Origin: Protopterus annectens
Taxonomy: Eukaryota; Chordata; Ceratodontiformes; Protopteridae
NCBI RefSeq assembly: GCF_019279795.1
Contig: NC_056743.1
Coordinates: 930,312,516-930,376,515 of the forward strand
Reading direction: 5' to 3'
DNA length: 64,000 nt
The translations under genes were made by a program, and so were the position numbers. The number at the start of each line of letters is the position of its first letter. The first letter of the stretch is position 1. The notes beneath the pieces are model-generated. The model worked only from the letters and a program-made list of their open reading frames with translations, searched no databases and was not told the origin of the DNA. This document shows, in pieces, positions 11,033 through 21,205 of the stretch.

Positions 11033-12288
11033 AAATGTATAACAAAAAACTTCCGACTCTCCACGTAACAAATTTTTACTTTTTATTATAAAACAAACAG
11101 AAGGTAAGCGCTTTCGCGTATGCTACCATACGCTTCATCAGACAATTTAAGTGTACTAACATCAGAAAATTTATAGGGAGGCTCAGCCAATAGACAAATA
11201 CATTGAATTAATCAATTAACCACAATAATGATTGGAAAAAAATCCAAACCTTAAAACATTCAGAAATTTAAAGAAGAACTGTGTTTAAAAACTGTTGATT
11301 TAAAAGTTCAAGTTAAAAATGTATGTGCAATAAAACGCATGAATCAAATATGCATACATAAAAAATATAAAATGAAAATGAAATAAAACGAACTCTTCAT
11401 AACACTTCAAAAATATATTACAACAGAATAACTGTCTCTTATTCTAAATGTGATGCTTCAAAGGCATTCAGCGGTTCATTGCAACGGAGTAAGTGTTTCT
11501 TATATTCGACACATACTGATGCACCAAGGCAACCAAACTAACATTCAATACAAAATCTGCTGACATAAGTCATTGGAAACTTATGGGACAGTTACAACTC
11601 ACTTAACATATATTAGTGTGTGCTATACTCCTCAGAGAACCTATTAGGACAACTTTTACTAGTGTGTACCAGAGTTCCATTGAATGAATGCTTGATGTAA
11701 ATATATGAACTAGTAATCAAACAACTATGTAGATCAATAAATAAATAAATATATAAGCATGTAAGTATATAAATGTAAATGAATACTTAAATAAGTAAAT
11801 GAATATGTATGTATAAATAATTTATAATTTAATTCAATGTAAATATATAAATATGTAAATATAAATATATAAATATGGTTAGCATATATAAATTTATTAA
11901 AAATTCATTATCACTAAGATCTATTGTATGGTAATAACTTATTAAATAATCAATATAAAATATAAAAATGGAGATGTATATAAGTTGCATATTAAAAACT
12001 ATTTTGCACATAGATCTATTAATTTATCAATGAAATAAAATGAAATGAAATGAGAAGGGGCTCTATAAAATTCTTATGTCATGTGGATACCAATGTGTCA
12101 AAGTCATGACACCATAAATCATAAAGGCAGTTGTATGCAATTCAGAGCTCATGAACACAAAGTTGGAAACTATATTGAATACACAAAGGAAAAGGGGAAA
12201 GGGAGAAAAACACAAGGGAAAAATACAAAAATTATTATTAACGACTGAACTAATGAATGGGTATGACTAGAAACTGCTAACATACCTA
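11033..12288 (-). repeat. PLTR, copy at the element's 3' side
   Basis: A 1,256-bp AT-rich repeat starting AAATGTATAACAAAAAACTT. Its inner end is GCTAACATACCTA. It carries a hammerhead motif near its outer edge and a long TATAAA/TAAATA-rich stretch at 11700-11900. It is the direct copy of 15712-16966. Confidence 0.95.
11103..11145 (-). ncRNA. Hammerhead ribozyme, PLTR copy 1
   Basis: On the minus strand CTGATGA (11141-11135) is followed by a 7-bp stem II (GCGTATG with CATACGC, loop GTAG) with one extra A before it. Then comes GAAA (11115-11112) and the palindromic GCGC of a short stem III. Predicted cleavage is after the TT at 11107-11106. Stem I is weak by eye (two clear pairs, AC with GT, before mismatches). 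Such minimal stem III ribozymes, thought to work as dimers, are known from Penelope-like elements. Confidence 0.82.
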
Positions 12289-12310
12289 TCTGTTCTACAT
12301 TGAAATAAAA

Positions 12311-14587
12311 TCATCTTCTATTATTAAGGAATGATCTAATAGTGATGTAATTATTCAAACCTGGAGGGTAATGACCTCTCAGTTTAAGTATCCATTTCAG
12401 TTCATTTAGCTCTATCTGATTTAAATAGTCACCACCTCTATCTGTAGCTTCTACCACTTGCAACACCCTGAATACAAAGGAATGCGATGGGTTAGAAATC
12501 ACATGCTTAGCCAAGGCATTCAACTCATTTTTCTTTTTTATATCATATTGATGATTATATATCCTATTCTTGAGTTTCCTTTTGGTAAGGCCTACATAGA
12601 ATGCATTGCAATGTTCGCATGTAGCTAAATAAATTAAGCCAGAGGTGTCACAAGTGGCTCTAAATCTAGGTGTAAAAGTGAAGTCAAGTTCCGGATGCAC
12701 AAAATCTTGACCTTTAGTTATGAACTTGCAATAATTACAATTGTGACATGGATACGTTCCAGGAAATTCATTAGTGCCCAACTTATTGTGTGACAGTCTT
12801 GACTTTCTATCACATAACAAAGATTTTAGATTTTTGTTGCTCCTGTAGACTATATGAGGAGAGTTACCTAGTATTTTTTTGGTGGGTTCATCCAACATTA
12901 AGACTCTCCAATTATTAACTAGTATTCTTTTAATACTCATGAAATCATTGGTGTATGTCGTAATGAAAGAAACTCTGTCAGTATGATTAAATTTATAGGC
13001 AGTATTCGTGAAATTAACAGCCTGGTAATCAGTTCTAAATTCATATGAAGTCAGAGATTCTACAGGCAAAATGTTGTTTCTGACTTCCATAACTAAGTCA
13101 TGATTGTACCCTCTTGCTAGGAACATGTCCATCATTTTATCAGCTTCTCTGTTCAAATCATTCTTATCAAGGCATATTTTACTTAGTCTAACAAATTGAC
13201 TTTTCAAGATGCCTTTAAATATATGACGAGGATGCATGCTGTTGTATTTCAGAATAGTATTCCTCCAGCCTTCTTTCTTAAACAGTGTGGTTATTAATCT
13301 CCCTCCTCTAATATTTATGCTTACATCTAAAAAGTTAACCGATGAATAGGAAGTTTCAACTGAAAACCTCAAAAAAGTAGTAGTGGTTTCTAGATGAGTT
13401 TTAAAATCATGAAATTCTTTAACAGAGCCATCCCAAACGATAAAAATATCATCAACAAAACGTTTGTACAACACAACTTTGTGAAATGAAGGGTGTGTAA
13501 AAACATTATTCAGCTCCCAGTGATGTACAACTAGATTTGCGTACGTGTTTGCACATGGGGTTCCCATGGCCACACCACAGGACTGAAGGTAAAGTTTGTC
13601 CCTAAAGGCAAACACATTGTTGCTTAATACCATATCCAATAGTTGACATAACATGATAGCATTATTCCCTTTCAGATCTGGGTGGTGTTGTAATAAATCA
13701 CGGATGGCATCAATCCCAACATCATTAGGGATTGAAGTAAATAAACTTTGCACATCCATTGTGATTAAAAGATGTTTGTTCTGTGTAAATTCAAGATCCA
13801 AAGACTGTAAATAATCTATGAGTTGGTATGTATCTTTAAGGACCGTGGGTATGACTTCTAATACAGGTCTTAGCGTTTTCTCTAGAAAAATAGACACATT
13901 TTCAGTAACCCATTTGGCACCAGACACTATCGGACTCATGGGTGGTGGTAAAATCTCCTTGTGCATTTTTGGTAGTCCTTTAATAATGGGTACTACCGGG
14001 TGCTCAACAAAAAAGAAGTCATATAAGGTGTTAGTTATCTGGCAACACATTAACATGTCATACATATCATCTCTGACAGTTTTAATAATGGAATTAAACT
14101 TAACTTGATCAATTAAAATATATGTATTGTCAGCTTCCAACATGTTATTCATTAAAACATTATAATCAGTCGTACTGAAAATGGCTAAGCCTCCTCCCTT
14201 GTCAACTGGCCTAAAAGTAAGTGAATCATCATTCCTCAAAATTTGTAATGAGTTCATATTTCTACTTGACATATTAAAAAAAGCACATTGCCTTGTACCA
14301 TTATTAAAATAATTATAAAAGTCTGTCTCGCATAATTTGACAAACGAGTCTACATGAGCTGGCATAGCCGGCGTAAAAGAACTTTTCTTTTTATATACAG
14401 GAACACTAGCAGCATTTAAAGTGAGAGTGTTTGTGTCTTTGTTAAAAAGCAGTTTCAAGCTAACTGCACGTGCAAAGGAACGCAAATCAATCAATAAATC
14501 GGATAGTATGCTCCCTCGTGAAGGGACAAAGGAAAGACCATTGTTAAGTAATTCAATGTCACTGTCAGTCAAAGTGTAGTCCGACAA
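12311..14587 (-). CDS. PLE reverse transcriptase with GIY-YIG endonuclease
   Basis: 758 codons without a stop. The N-terminal region (residues 1-200) precedes GLPKMHK at 204-210. RT motif A is MDVQSLFTSIP at 277-287, motif B is CGVAMGTPCANTYANL at about 337-352, motif C is FVDDIF at 377-382 with the catalytic DD, and NFLDV is at 418-422. A Cys cluster (CHNCNYC, 614-620) precedes the GIY-YIG domain: GLIYLATC (650-657), FYVGLT (663-668), NRIYNH (674-679), and an acidic IELNEL helix at 725-730. It would reverse transcribe the element RNA and nick target DNA. No ATG is seen at the left limit; the frame opens upstream and overlaps the end of the 14605-15438 frame, so it may be reached by frameshift, or one base change may have split a single ORF. 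It lies between the two PLTRs. Confidence 0.93.
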   Translation of the reverse strand: MSDYTLTDSDIELLNNGLSFVPSRGSILSDLLIDLRSFARAVSLKLLFNKDTNTLTLNAASVPVYKKKSSFTPAMPAHVDSFVKLCETDFYNYFNNGTRQCAFFNMSSRNMNSLQILRNDDSLTFRPVDKGGGLAIFSTTDYNVLMNNMLEADNTYILIDQVKFNSIIKTVRDDMYDMLMCCQITNTLYDFFFVEHPVVPIIKGLPKMHKEILPPPMSPIVSGAKWVTENVSIFLEKTLRPVLEVIPTVLKDTYQLIDYLQSLDLEFTQNKHLLITMDVQSLFTSIPNDVGIDAIRDLLQHHPDLKGNNAIMLCQLLDMVLSNNVFAFRDKLYLQSCGVAMGTPCANTYANLVVHHWELNNVFTHPSFHKVVLYKRFVDDIFIVWDGSVKEFHDFKTHLETTTTFLRFSVETSYSSVNFLDVSINIRGGRLITTLFKKEGWRNTILKYNSMHPRHIFKGILKSQFVRLSKICLDKNDLNREADKMMDMFLARGYNHDLVMEVRNNILPVESLTSYEFRTDYQAVNFTNTAYKFNHTDRVSFITTYTNDFMSIKRILVNNWRVLMLDEPTKKILGNSPHIVYRSNKNLKSLLCDRKSRLSHNKLGTNEFPGTYPCHNCNYCKFITKGQDFVHPELDFTFTPRFRATCDTSGLIYLATCEHCNAFYVGLTKRKLKNRIYNHQYDIKKKNELNALAKHVISNPSHSFVFRVLQVVEATDRGGDYLNQIELNELKWILKLRGHYPPGLNNYITIRSFLNNRR

Positions 14588-14604
14588 ATTAAAATAAAGC
14601 GTGC

Positions 14605-15438
14605 TTACTGCCTTTGCCTTCTTGGTTGATAGGTGTTCATCTCGCCTGATAACTTTCGTTTCCTGCTCTCCCAGCTGTTTCTTCTTCCTTTCGGAAAAGT
14701 TGGTTTCCTTATGGGCAGAGGTAAAAAAGGGTTATTGTCTTGGTTGCACCTTTTGCTGATAGCTCCCGTAGGATTTCTTGATGCTTTAGCTGCATTGTTT
14801 GCTTCTTGGTTCGGGAGTGGTGTTGAAACCAGAGAAGCACTAGTAACCGAAGCAAATGTCTCCGGTGGTGTGGTGAAGGAGTCGTGTGACGTGTCAGTAG
14901 CAGCGCCAGACTCAGTTACTGTTGGACCAATGACACCAGATGCAGTGAGTGTACGGTCTAGCGGCGCTGAATTCGAAACAAATTTCTCATCTGAATACTG
15001 GTTGTCAAGCCTTCTCGGCCAAACAAACACATTGCCAGTAGAAAAATCTTTAAAATCGCGTTGGAGCTTTTTGGTTTTAATTTGTTGTAGCTTCAGGGCA
15101 TATGTGTTTACTTGACTATACAGGTTGTCAAGTTTCAAAGTGCAAAAGGGGTAGCAGAAATTTTTTCTAAGGTCTGTATTGAGGTCATTGACCTTAGAAA
15201 TCAGTTCAGCTTCAAGCGGTTCAAAGTAATCTATTAAAAGTTTCATGTGCTTGTGGCTGGCTTCAATGTTTATGTCCTGCCATTTTTTCAGAAGTGAAGG
15301 GTGTGTATCACCATACGTTGGCATAACTAGTATGCGCATGCCTCTAGGAATTAATTTGTAGTGAAGACATGCCTCTAAATGCTTACGCTGCCAAGCCATT
15401 CTCTGCAGTTTATATAAGTCATTTTCTAGTATTTTCAT
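14605..15438 (-). CDS. PLE N-terminal protein (ORF1)
   Basis: 277 codons. The first 120 residues are mainly helical. They include LIPRGMRILVMPTYGD, a phrase I recognise from the N-terminal part of vertebrate Penelope-like proteins, and a stretch rich in Leu and Lys (about 60-130) that could form a coiled coil. The C-terminal half is Ser/Thr/Pro-rich and ends in a basic tail (RRNSWESRKRKL and PRRQRQ). It ends 17 bp before the listed start of the RT frame, in a different phase, and the RT frame stays open back into this gene. The in-frame Met at 15438 may not be the true start, since SNIELFDSS continues upstream. Its function is unknown; nucleic-acid binding is a guess from the basic tail. Confidence 0.75.
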   Translation of the reverse strand: MKILENDLYKLQRMAWQRKHLEACLHYKLIPRGMRILVMPTYGDTHPSLLKKWQDINIEASHKHMKLLIDYFEPLEAELISKVNDLNTDLRKNFCYPFCTLKLDNLYSQVNTYALKLQQIKTKKLQRDFKDFSTGNVFVWPRRLDNQYSDEKFVSNSAPLDRTLTASGVIGPTVTESGAATDTSHDSFTTPPETFASVTSASLVSTPLPNQEANNAAKASRNPTGAISKRCNQDNNPFLPLPIRKPTFPKGRRNSWESRKRKLSGEMNTYQPRRQRQ

Positions 15439-15532
15439 ACTAGAATCGAAAAGTTCAATATTAGAAATGTCATTGTCTTTTATGCTCGGGCAGCTACTTT
15501 CAAATCCAGAGCCAATAAAGGGTTCGACTTAC

Positions 15533-15617
15533 TAGAAGTTATGGCTGTCCATTGTTGCTCATTAGTCAATCGCCTCGGTTCCGGATTGTAGTCCAACTCG
15601 AGTTCCATATTTGCCAT
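15533..15617 (-). other. Possible 5' coding exon of the PLE, ending in a splice donor
   Basis: An ATG at 15617 opens 28 codons (MANMELELDYNPEPRR and on). They end at TCTA followed by GTAAGT, a perfect donor consensus, at 15532-15527. Skipping 56 bases to the AG at 15478-15477 would restore the frame that runs into the 277-codon gene. Introns are known in some Penelope elements, but 56 bases is short for a vertebrate and the pyrimidine tract is poor. An indel explains the data as well. Confidence 0.25.
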
Positions 15618-15711
15618 GAACGTGTGCAGTAGAGGTCCGAAAACAGCAAGCGGATAAAAAACAAAAACGGATCTCTAGCTGCCAAGGAGTCAGTAGTTAA
15701 AATCCAACGAT

Positions 15712-16966
15712 AAATGTATAACAAAAAACTTCCGACTCTCCACGTAACAAATTTTTACTTTTTATTATTAAAACAAACAGAAGGTAAGCGCTTTCGCGTA
15801 TGCTACCATACGCTTCATCAGACAATTTAAGTGTACTAACATCAGAAAATTTATAGGGAGGCTCAGCCAATAGACAAATACATTGAATTAATCAATTAAC
15901 CACAATAATGATTGGAAAAAAATCCAAACCTTAAAACATTCAGAAATTTAAAGAAGAACTGTGTTTAAAAACTGTTGATTTAAAAGTTCAAGTTAAAAAT
16001 GTATGTGCAATAAAACGCATGAATCAAATATGCATACATAAAAAATATAAAATGAAAATGAAATAAAACGAACTCTTCATAACACTTCAAAAATATATTA
16101 CAACAGAATAACTGTCTCTTATTCTAAATGTGATGCTTCAAAGGCATTCAGCGGTTCATTGCAACGGAGTAAGTGTTTCTTATATTCGACACATACTGAT
16201 GCAACAAGGCAACCAAACTAACATTCAATACAAAATCTGCTGACATAAGTCATTGGAAACTTATGGGACAGTTACAACTCACTTAACATATATTAGTGTG
16301 TGCTATACTCCTCAGAGAACCTATTAGGACAACTTTTACTAGTGTGTACCAGAGTTCCATTGAATGAATGCTTGATGTAAATATATGAACTAGTAATCAA
16401 ACAACTATGTAGATCAATAAATAAATAAATATATAAGCATGTAAGTATATAAATGTAAATGAATACTTAAATAAGTAAATGAATATGTATGTATAAATAA
16501 TTTATAATTTAATTCAATGTAAATATATAAATATGTAAATATAAATATATAAATATGGTTAGCATATATAAATTTATTAAAAATTCATTATCACTAAGAT
16601 CTATTGTATGGTAATAACTTATTAAATAATCAATATAAAATATAAAATGGAGATGTATATAAGTTGCATATTAAAAACTATTTTGCACATAGATCTATTA
16701 ATTTATCAATGAAATAAAATGAAATGAAATGAGAAGGGGCTCTATAAAATTCTTATGTCATGTGGATACCAATGTGTCAAAGTCATGACACCATAAATCA
16801 TAAAGGCAGTTGTATGCAATTCAGAGCTCATGAACACAAAGTTGGAAACTATATTGAATACACAAAGGAAAAGGGGAAAGGGAGAAAAACACAAGGGAAA
16901 ATACAAAAATTATTATTAACGACTGAACTAATGAATGGGTATGACTAGAAACTGCTAACATACCTA
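15712..16966 (-). repeat. PLTR, copy at the element's 5' side
   Basis: A 1,255-bp direct repeat of 11033-12288. Differences seen are CACC/CAAC near 16203, one extra T near 15767, and one fewer A near 16645 and 16900. It would hold the promoter of the minus-strand genes. Confidence 0.95.
15783..15825 (-). ncRNA. Hammerhead ribozyme, PLTR copy 2
   Basis: Identical to the motif at 11103-11145: CTGATGA, 7-bp stem II with loop GTAG, GAAA, then GCGCTT with predicted cleavage between 15786 and 15785. It lies near the outer edge of the 5' PLTR and would cut the element RNA between units. Confidence 0.82.
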
Positions 16967-17722
16967 ACCCTGATTATATGTTCTGCCCCCTCTGCCCTGG
17001 GGGGCAGGGGGGGGGGGGTTGTTTTCAGGAGTGTCGTGAAAACCCTTTGATTTTCTGAACCGCATTTTCCTATCACCCCTTTGACTCACTGAACAGAATC
17101 TCTGAGGGGTGGAGAAATGGATGCCTACTGCAGATAGGGTCCTACTATCTTGTTCACTCTTATTAAGCACTTACAACTTTTGGTCTGAACAGTGTGGAAG
17201 CATCAAAAGGGGCATTAATAAAGGAAGCCTTGAAATGTTCCATGAAATTACACAGCCACATCCAGCCATGGTGCTGCATGGTAACGTCTACGCTAGCTGT
17301 TCTTGCTGCACCATCTGCTTTGCTGAAAAGCAGGCACATGGCTACATTAGAGGTAGATTGCAGGGTAAACAATTGGGTGTCCAGTGGTTTTTAAACATCT
17401 GAAGGCAAGTTACCTGACCAGAATGGGACATGAAAATCTCCTTGGTCAAGTCCCTCTGAAAACAAGTTAAGACTGCAAGGTAGTTCAGCGCACTGAGTGC
17501 AAAGGTTGCTGAAGCATTTACCCATTTCCCTAGTATATCCAATGCTGCTGACTCTGTGTTAGGGGTATGGACAGAAGAACTCTCCTTGGACAATTCTTTA
17601 TTTTGTGGCTACTGCTACTACTATAGTATATACTGGTGGTCCTTTTGTCCAGTGCTTCCTATCTTTGAAGTCTAAGATTTTTTTTTTTTGGGGGGGTGTA
17701 CTTCTATGATTTCTGAGTCTTT
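16966..17722. repeat. 757-bp flanking duplication, right copy
   Basis: Second copy of 10273-11029, joined directly to the end of the Penelope-like element. After 17722 the DIRS A gag sequence continues without a break, while the left copy stops at the element boundary. Confidence 0.9.
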
Positions 17723-18839
17723 CCATGTCCTCTGTGCCATACGATCTTTAACAGCATCTGGGAAGAAAAAACACCCGGGATGCAGATGAGCCTGTCCCTA
17801 AAGCTTTGAGGAACACACTCATCCAGAGAAGGAGTTTCAGTGGACCAACCCACCCTTCTGCTTAATCAACTCTAGGATATCACCAAAAGTGACATCTTCG
17901 AGGGGGATCCAAGGAATTTTTCACCTTCATCCACAGAAGAGATGAGATGGCACTGAAAACCTTGGAGACAAACTGACACCAACGCTTCAGCTCTGGGACT
18001 TGCCTCGATCCAACAGTACTGGAGCCAAGAGAGGAAGGGATGTAGAAGACGCTGAAGTTCCCTGGACTGTCAGATCTGAAAAAGGTGCACCAGAGAGATA
18101 TGAATCCATGGGAAAGGATTCTGAATACTGAACCAGTACCTGAGAAAAATGTGATGGGGTTGATGAGCCTTGTACTCATGCCTCCCTTCGGGGATGGCAC
18201 CTGGAGGACTCCCAGATGGATGTCTCTCAAGAATTTCCTCATTTGGTCATCATCAATTTCCTGAAAAGTCTTGTGGATCAAATCAATCCATGACAATCAT
18301 GGTATAGGAGGAGGTCTGGAAGGGCATTTTCTTGTAACATTGGTAAATGGAGCTGAGGGTTCACCAGTTCGGGAGAAAACGTAGCTCAAGGAGAGGGAGT
18401 TCAGACCCAACTAACTGATAGATCTGATTGCCTCGATATTTTGGGTACCAGACTCGATGGGCCAGTGGGATCAGAGACCTTTTACTTGATTTTCCAAGTC
18501 ATTTTTCTTCCAGTTTCTTTTCCTCAGACCATATTTATGAAGACTTGTCCTTTTCCTTCTCTTCTTCTGTCCTGCTGCTGGGAGAAGCTGAAGCTGGCCC
18601 AGATTCAGAAGACATAACTAAAGAAAAAGAACCTACCTGTTAGGGAAGCAAGCCTTTTAGACTGAGTTTTTTTCTCCTGCCTTGAACAGCCCTAGACCCA
18701 AAGGCAGCACAAATACATCACAATTTGCCTGTAAATTAGCAGCACCTAAACAGTAAACACAAATAAAGTATGGGTCTTGGGGAGGGATCTTGTGTCTACA
18801 AGCTGAACACTTTTTAAAATCTGGAAGTTTGCCTGACAT
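16966..18839 (-). pseudogene. DIRS A gag, N-terminal part plus duplicated core
   Basis: The start at 18839 gives a zinc-binding N terminus (CSACRHKIPP, then ICVYCLGAANLQANC), as in other first-family Gag proteins. The middle (17880-18400) is a decayed spacer with TSFGDI-like acidic residues in mixed frames. The core and tail (16966-17593) are the right-hand duplicate. Many frameshifts are present. Confidence 0.75.
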
Positions 18840-19064
18840 CAGAAATCGGTTATTAACTATTAACTACACAGTAATCCAGTGTTATCAATAATACATGTTA
18901 TACAAAAAAACTATCAAAAAACATATTAAGTCCTAATGATCAAAATGTATAGCTCTAGAAAGACACACCAGAGAACACTTAAGCTAACTATGAAACTATT
19001 AAACACTTCAAAAGTCTAAACGCCTAACACTACAGTACACTACAAATCCTAAAGGGAGGAGTCA

Positions 19065-20460
19065 AAAGAATAAAAAATATTTATTATTTATTTGTCTTTG
19101 TTTACCAGGAAAGTCCGACTTGGCAATACCCATTTTCAGCAGAAGCCTAGGGAGAAAAGGTCAAGTTGTTTGCACTGCATTATACTTTGTTCCAGTTACA
19201 CAAAGTAATTACATTTCTATTTACATTCATACACATATAGTAGGTACATTTATATATTCTAAGATTTTACAGACGTAGAAGTTACTAAAGAGAAAGCCCA
19301 CGTGCAACTTAATGAACTGCACAGGCAACAGTTATGTATAAAAAATGTTTCTGTCATTTCAGTTAGAGGTTGAGAGTATTTGGAGAGTATCATATAGTGA
19401 GATAAATCTTAACCAGGTAATGAGCATGTGCAGGACTGGGATTGGTTAAGATGTTGTTTAAAAAGTGGTATAAATCTACTGAGTTTGTCTGAGAATTTTA
19501 TTTGTGTGGGGATACTATTCCAGAGTTGAGCAACATTCTGGGAGTAGAGAGAGTCTCTTGTACCATTATTTGACTTATTTGTGAGTAGTAAGAATTTGTT
19601 ACTAGAACACAGGTCCCTTGCAGGGCAGTAATGTTTTGTAGTGCAGGGCAATTTTCTGGATGATGAACGAGTTTGAGTGCAGTTCAAGCCAGTTTAATTG
19701 CTTTAAACTATGACGAAAGTGGGTCCTGTTATGGAAATTAGTGGCAAATTTAGCTATTTTACTGTAGCAGGAGGCAAGTTTCTTTCTTTGAGTATTGTTT
19801 AAGTTTCTAAGGATAGGTGCAGCGTATATGTAATAGACATGGCAATAAGAAGATGGTGGCTAGAGTTTTTTTTTTTGCTGTATCTTTAAGGAATCCATTG
19901 ATCCTATAAAGGGGGTTGTATAGATTTAATTGTGTGCAGTATGTGCTGGTCATATTTCAGAATGTCATCTATTATAACACTGAAGTTTACTGTGAGTTAC
20001 AGTTTCCATGACAGTATTAGTTGCTGTCTTAATGATGAAATTTTGCTTTTGATTTTGGCAACTTTTTGAGGTAAAAAGCATTAACTTCATTTTCTTGGGG
20101 TTGAGTAGGAGGTTTGATTCTTTGAGCCAGGTTTCTGAGAAAGATATCTGGGTAATGTCTTGGAGATTACTTATTGTTTAGACTGCATATATTAATGCTG
20201 AGTTATCTGCATACTGAAGTAAACTATCATGGTGAGTGGAAGTGTGGAGATTATTAATAAATATATTAAACAGGAAAAGGACCCAGGATAGAGTCCTGAG
20301 GGAAACCTGCAGCAACTGGTTGACACGATGAATAGGTTTCTTGTCATTTAATGGCTTGCTGCCATCCAGACAGGTAACTAAGAAACCATGACGAACTATT
20401 AAGGATAGTTGAGATATAAAGAAGGTAGACCCAAAGATACTTGAAGAGAAATACAGGCAA
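19065..20460 (-). pseudogene. L2/CR1-group LINE, 3' part (decayed)
   Basis: On the minus strand QYADNSALIYA (20178-20230) is the YADD box region of a LINE RT, with FLFNIFINNLHT just before it. The frame at 19409-19687 reads RDSLYSQNVAQLWNSIP, the usual end of CR1/L2 ORF2. The 3' end (GCTGAAAATGGGTATTGCC, then CTTTCCTGGTAAACAAA and ATAAATAAT repeats at 19065-19150) matches the tail of the plus-strand LINE at 60.2 kb, so the two belong to one family. Confidence 0.7.
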
Positions 20461-20825
20461 AGGCATCCAGATATGGAAAATTTTACAATAGGAAAAATAG
20501 CATCACAAAGATGGAACATAGAAAAGAAAATTAGTAAAGTAGAAGTTAAAAAAAAAATAGAAGTTGAAGTTATGGAGTACCTGCAAAGTAAAGGAATTTC
20601 ATGTCGAAGGTCTAACACAGCTTACTTTACAGCAAGATGGAGCGAGTCCTCGCAGTAAGAAGCAGAAAGATCAGGAGACATCTGAAGAAGAAATATGGAC
20701 ATGGGAAAGAAAAAAAGAGATTTAATATGGTGTAATATTTATGCACAGGAGAAAGCAAAATTAATCCAGGATTAGAAGCAGGGAGGGCAGAGTTGTGTCG
20801 TCTCCTTTAGATTAAATCCAGGATC
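20461..20825. other. No gene recognised; A-rich on the plus strand
   Basis: Bases 20461-20720 are rich in AAAG/AAAA with one short open frame (61 codons, Lys-rich) that has no recognisable domain. It separates the LINE remnant from DIRS C. Confidence 0.4.
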
Positions 20826-21118
20826 AGTATCTTTTCCACTTATCAGCATAGAATTTCCTTGTACTGTGTCTTCTGGCTTCAAGAATGATGTCCAGCACCT
20901 GCTTGCTTAGGCTAGTTGCTGGGGGAGAATTCAAGGAATGAGCCAGGCTGCAAGATTTAGGGTTTGCAGATGCAAGATACATCTCCCCTGCTGAGAGAGC
21001 AGGGCTGGGTTCTGGTGTAGGTGCCAGGGTGGCACTGGTGACAGGCTGCGCAAGAGTGGGTACCAGTGCTGGTGTGGCCAGTCTGGGGCAATCAGAATTG
21101 TCCTTGGTCTGTCCTGTC
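20826..21118 (-). pseudogene. DIRS C linker and recombinase N terminus
   Basis: Reads DKTGQTKDNSDCPRLATPAL, then LSKQVLDIILEARRHSTRKF and YADKWKRY, which match the linker and core-binding start of D (DVILEARRPSTRKTYSAKWK). The element is cut off at the left just after KWKRY. Confidence 0.8.
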
Positions 21119-21132
21119 TTATCTTGAGCAAT
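21119..21132. repeat. Target duplication (left), TTATCTTGAGCAAT
   Basis: The same 14 bases occur at 21843-21856. In DIRS C they encode IAQDK on the minus strand, and removing the insert with one copy restores the C reading. Confidence 0.9.
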
Positions 21133-21205
21133 TACAAAGAAAAACAAAACTGTAAAACTAAAAAGCCACACAGGGAAATGTACAAGACTGGTTTATTGAA
21201 TGAAA

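Larger units (their letters stand above)
11030..16965 (-). mobile_element. Penelope-like retroelement with PLTRs and hammerhead ribozymes
   Basis: A 5.9-kb element. Two direct repeats (11033-12288 and 15712-16966) flank a unique body with a 758-codon RT plus GIY-YIG endonuclease frame and an upstream 277-codon frame, both on the minus strand. The repeats differ at about one substitution and three 1-bp length changes. The element is therefore young, or the repeats have been kept alike. Each repeat has a hammerhead ribozyme in the sense orientation, a known trait of this class. The insertion lies in DIRS A gag and is bounded by the 757-bp duplication. Confidence 0.92.
1317..18850 (-). mobile_element. 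DIRS element A (old, split by two nested insertions)
   Basis: A degenerate DIRS-type retrotransposon of the first family. Its parts in order on the minus strand are gag (18839 down to 16966, and 11029 down to 10157), RT (4046-3181), RNase H (3180-2240), tyrosine recombinase (2240-1716), an ICR-like joint (about 1640-1715) and a left end with the family start TTATGTACTTACCATA at 1321. DIRS B sits exactly between the end of the RT block at about 4057 and the continuation at 10157. The continuation resumes the same homologous line (GCCAGGCTT) found undisturbed in elements E and F. The Penelope-like element sits in gag. No right ITR was recognised beyond 18850. Without the insertions the element would be about 4.8 kb. 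Confidence 0.8.

Noticed and set aside
14633-15115. Plus-strand 160-codon open frame as a gene
   Set aside because: Antisense shadow of the PLE ORF1 on the minus strand, with no motif.
11033-16966. LTR retrotransposon with 1.26-kb LTRs
   Set aside because: The body encodes a GIY-YIG endonuclease and PLE-type RT with no integrase or gag; hammerheads in the repeats fit PLTRs.
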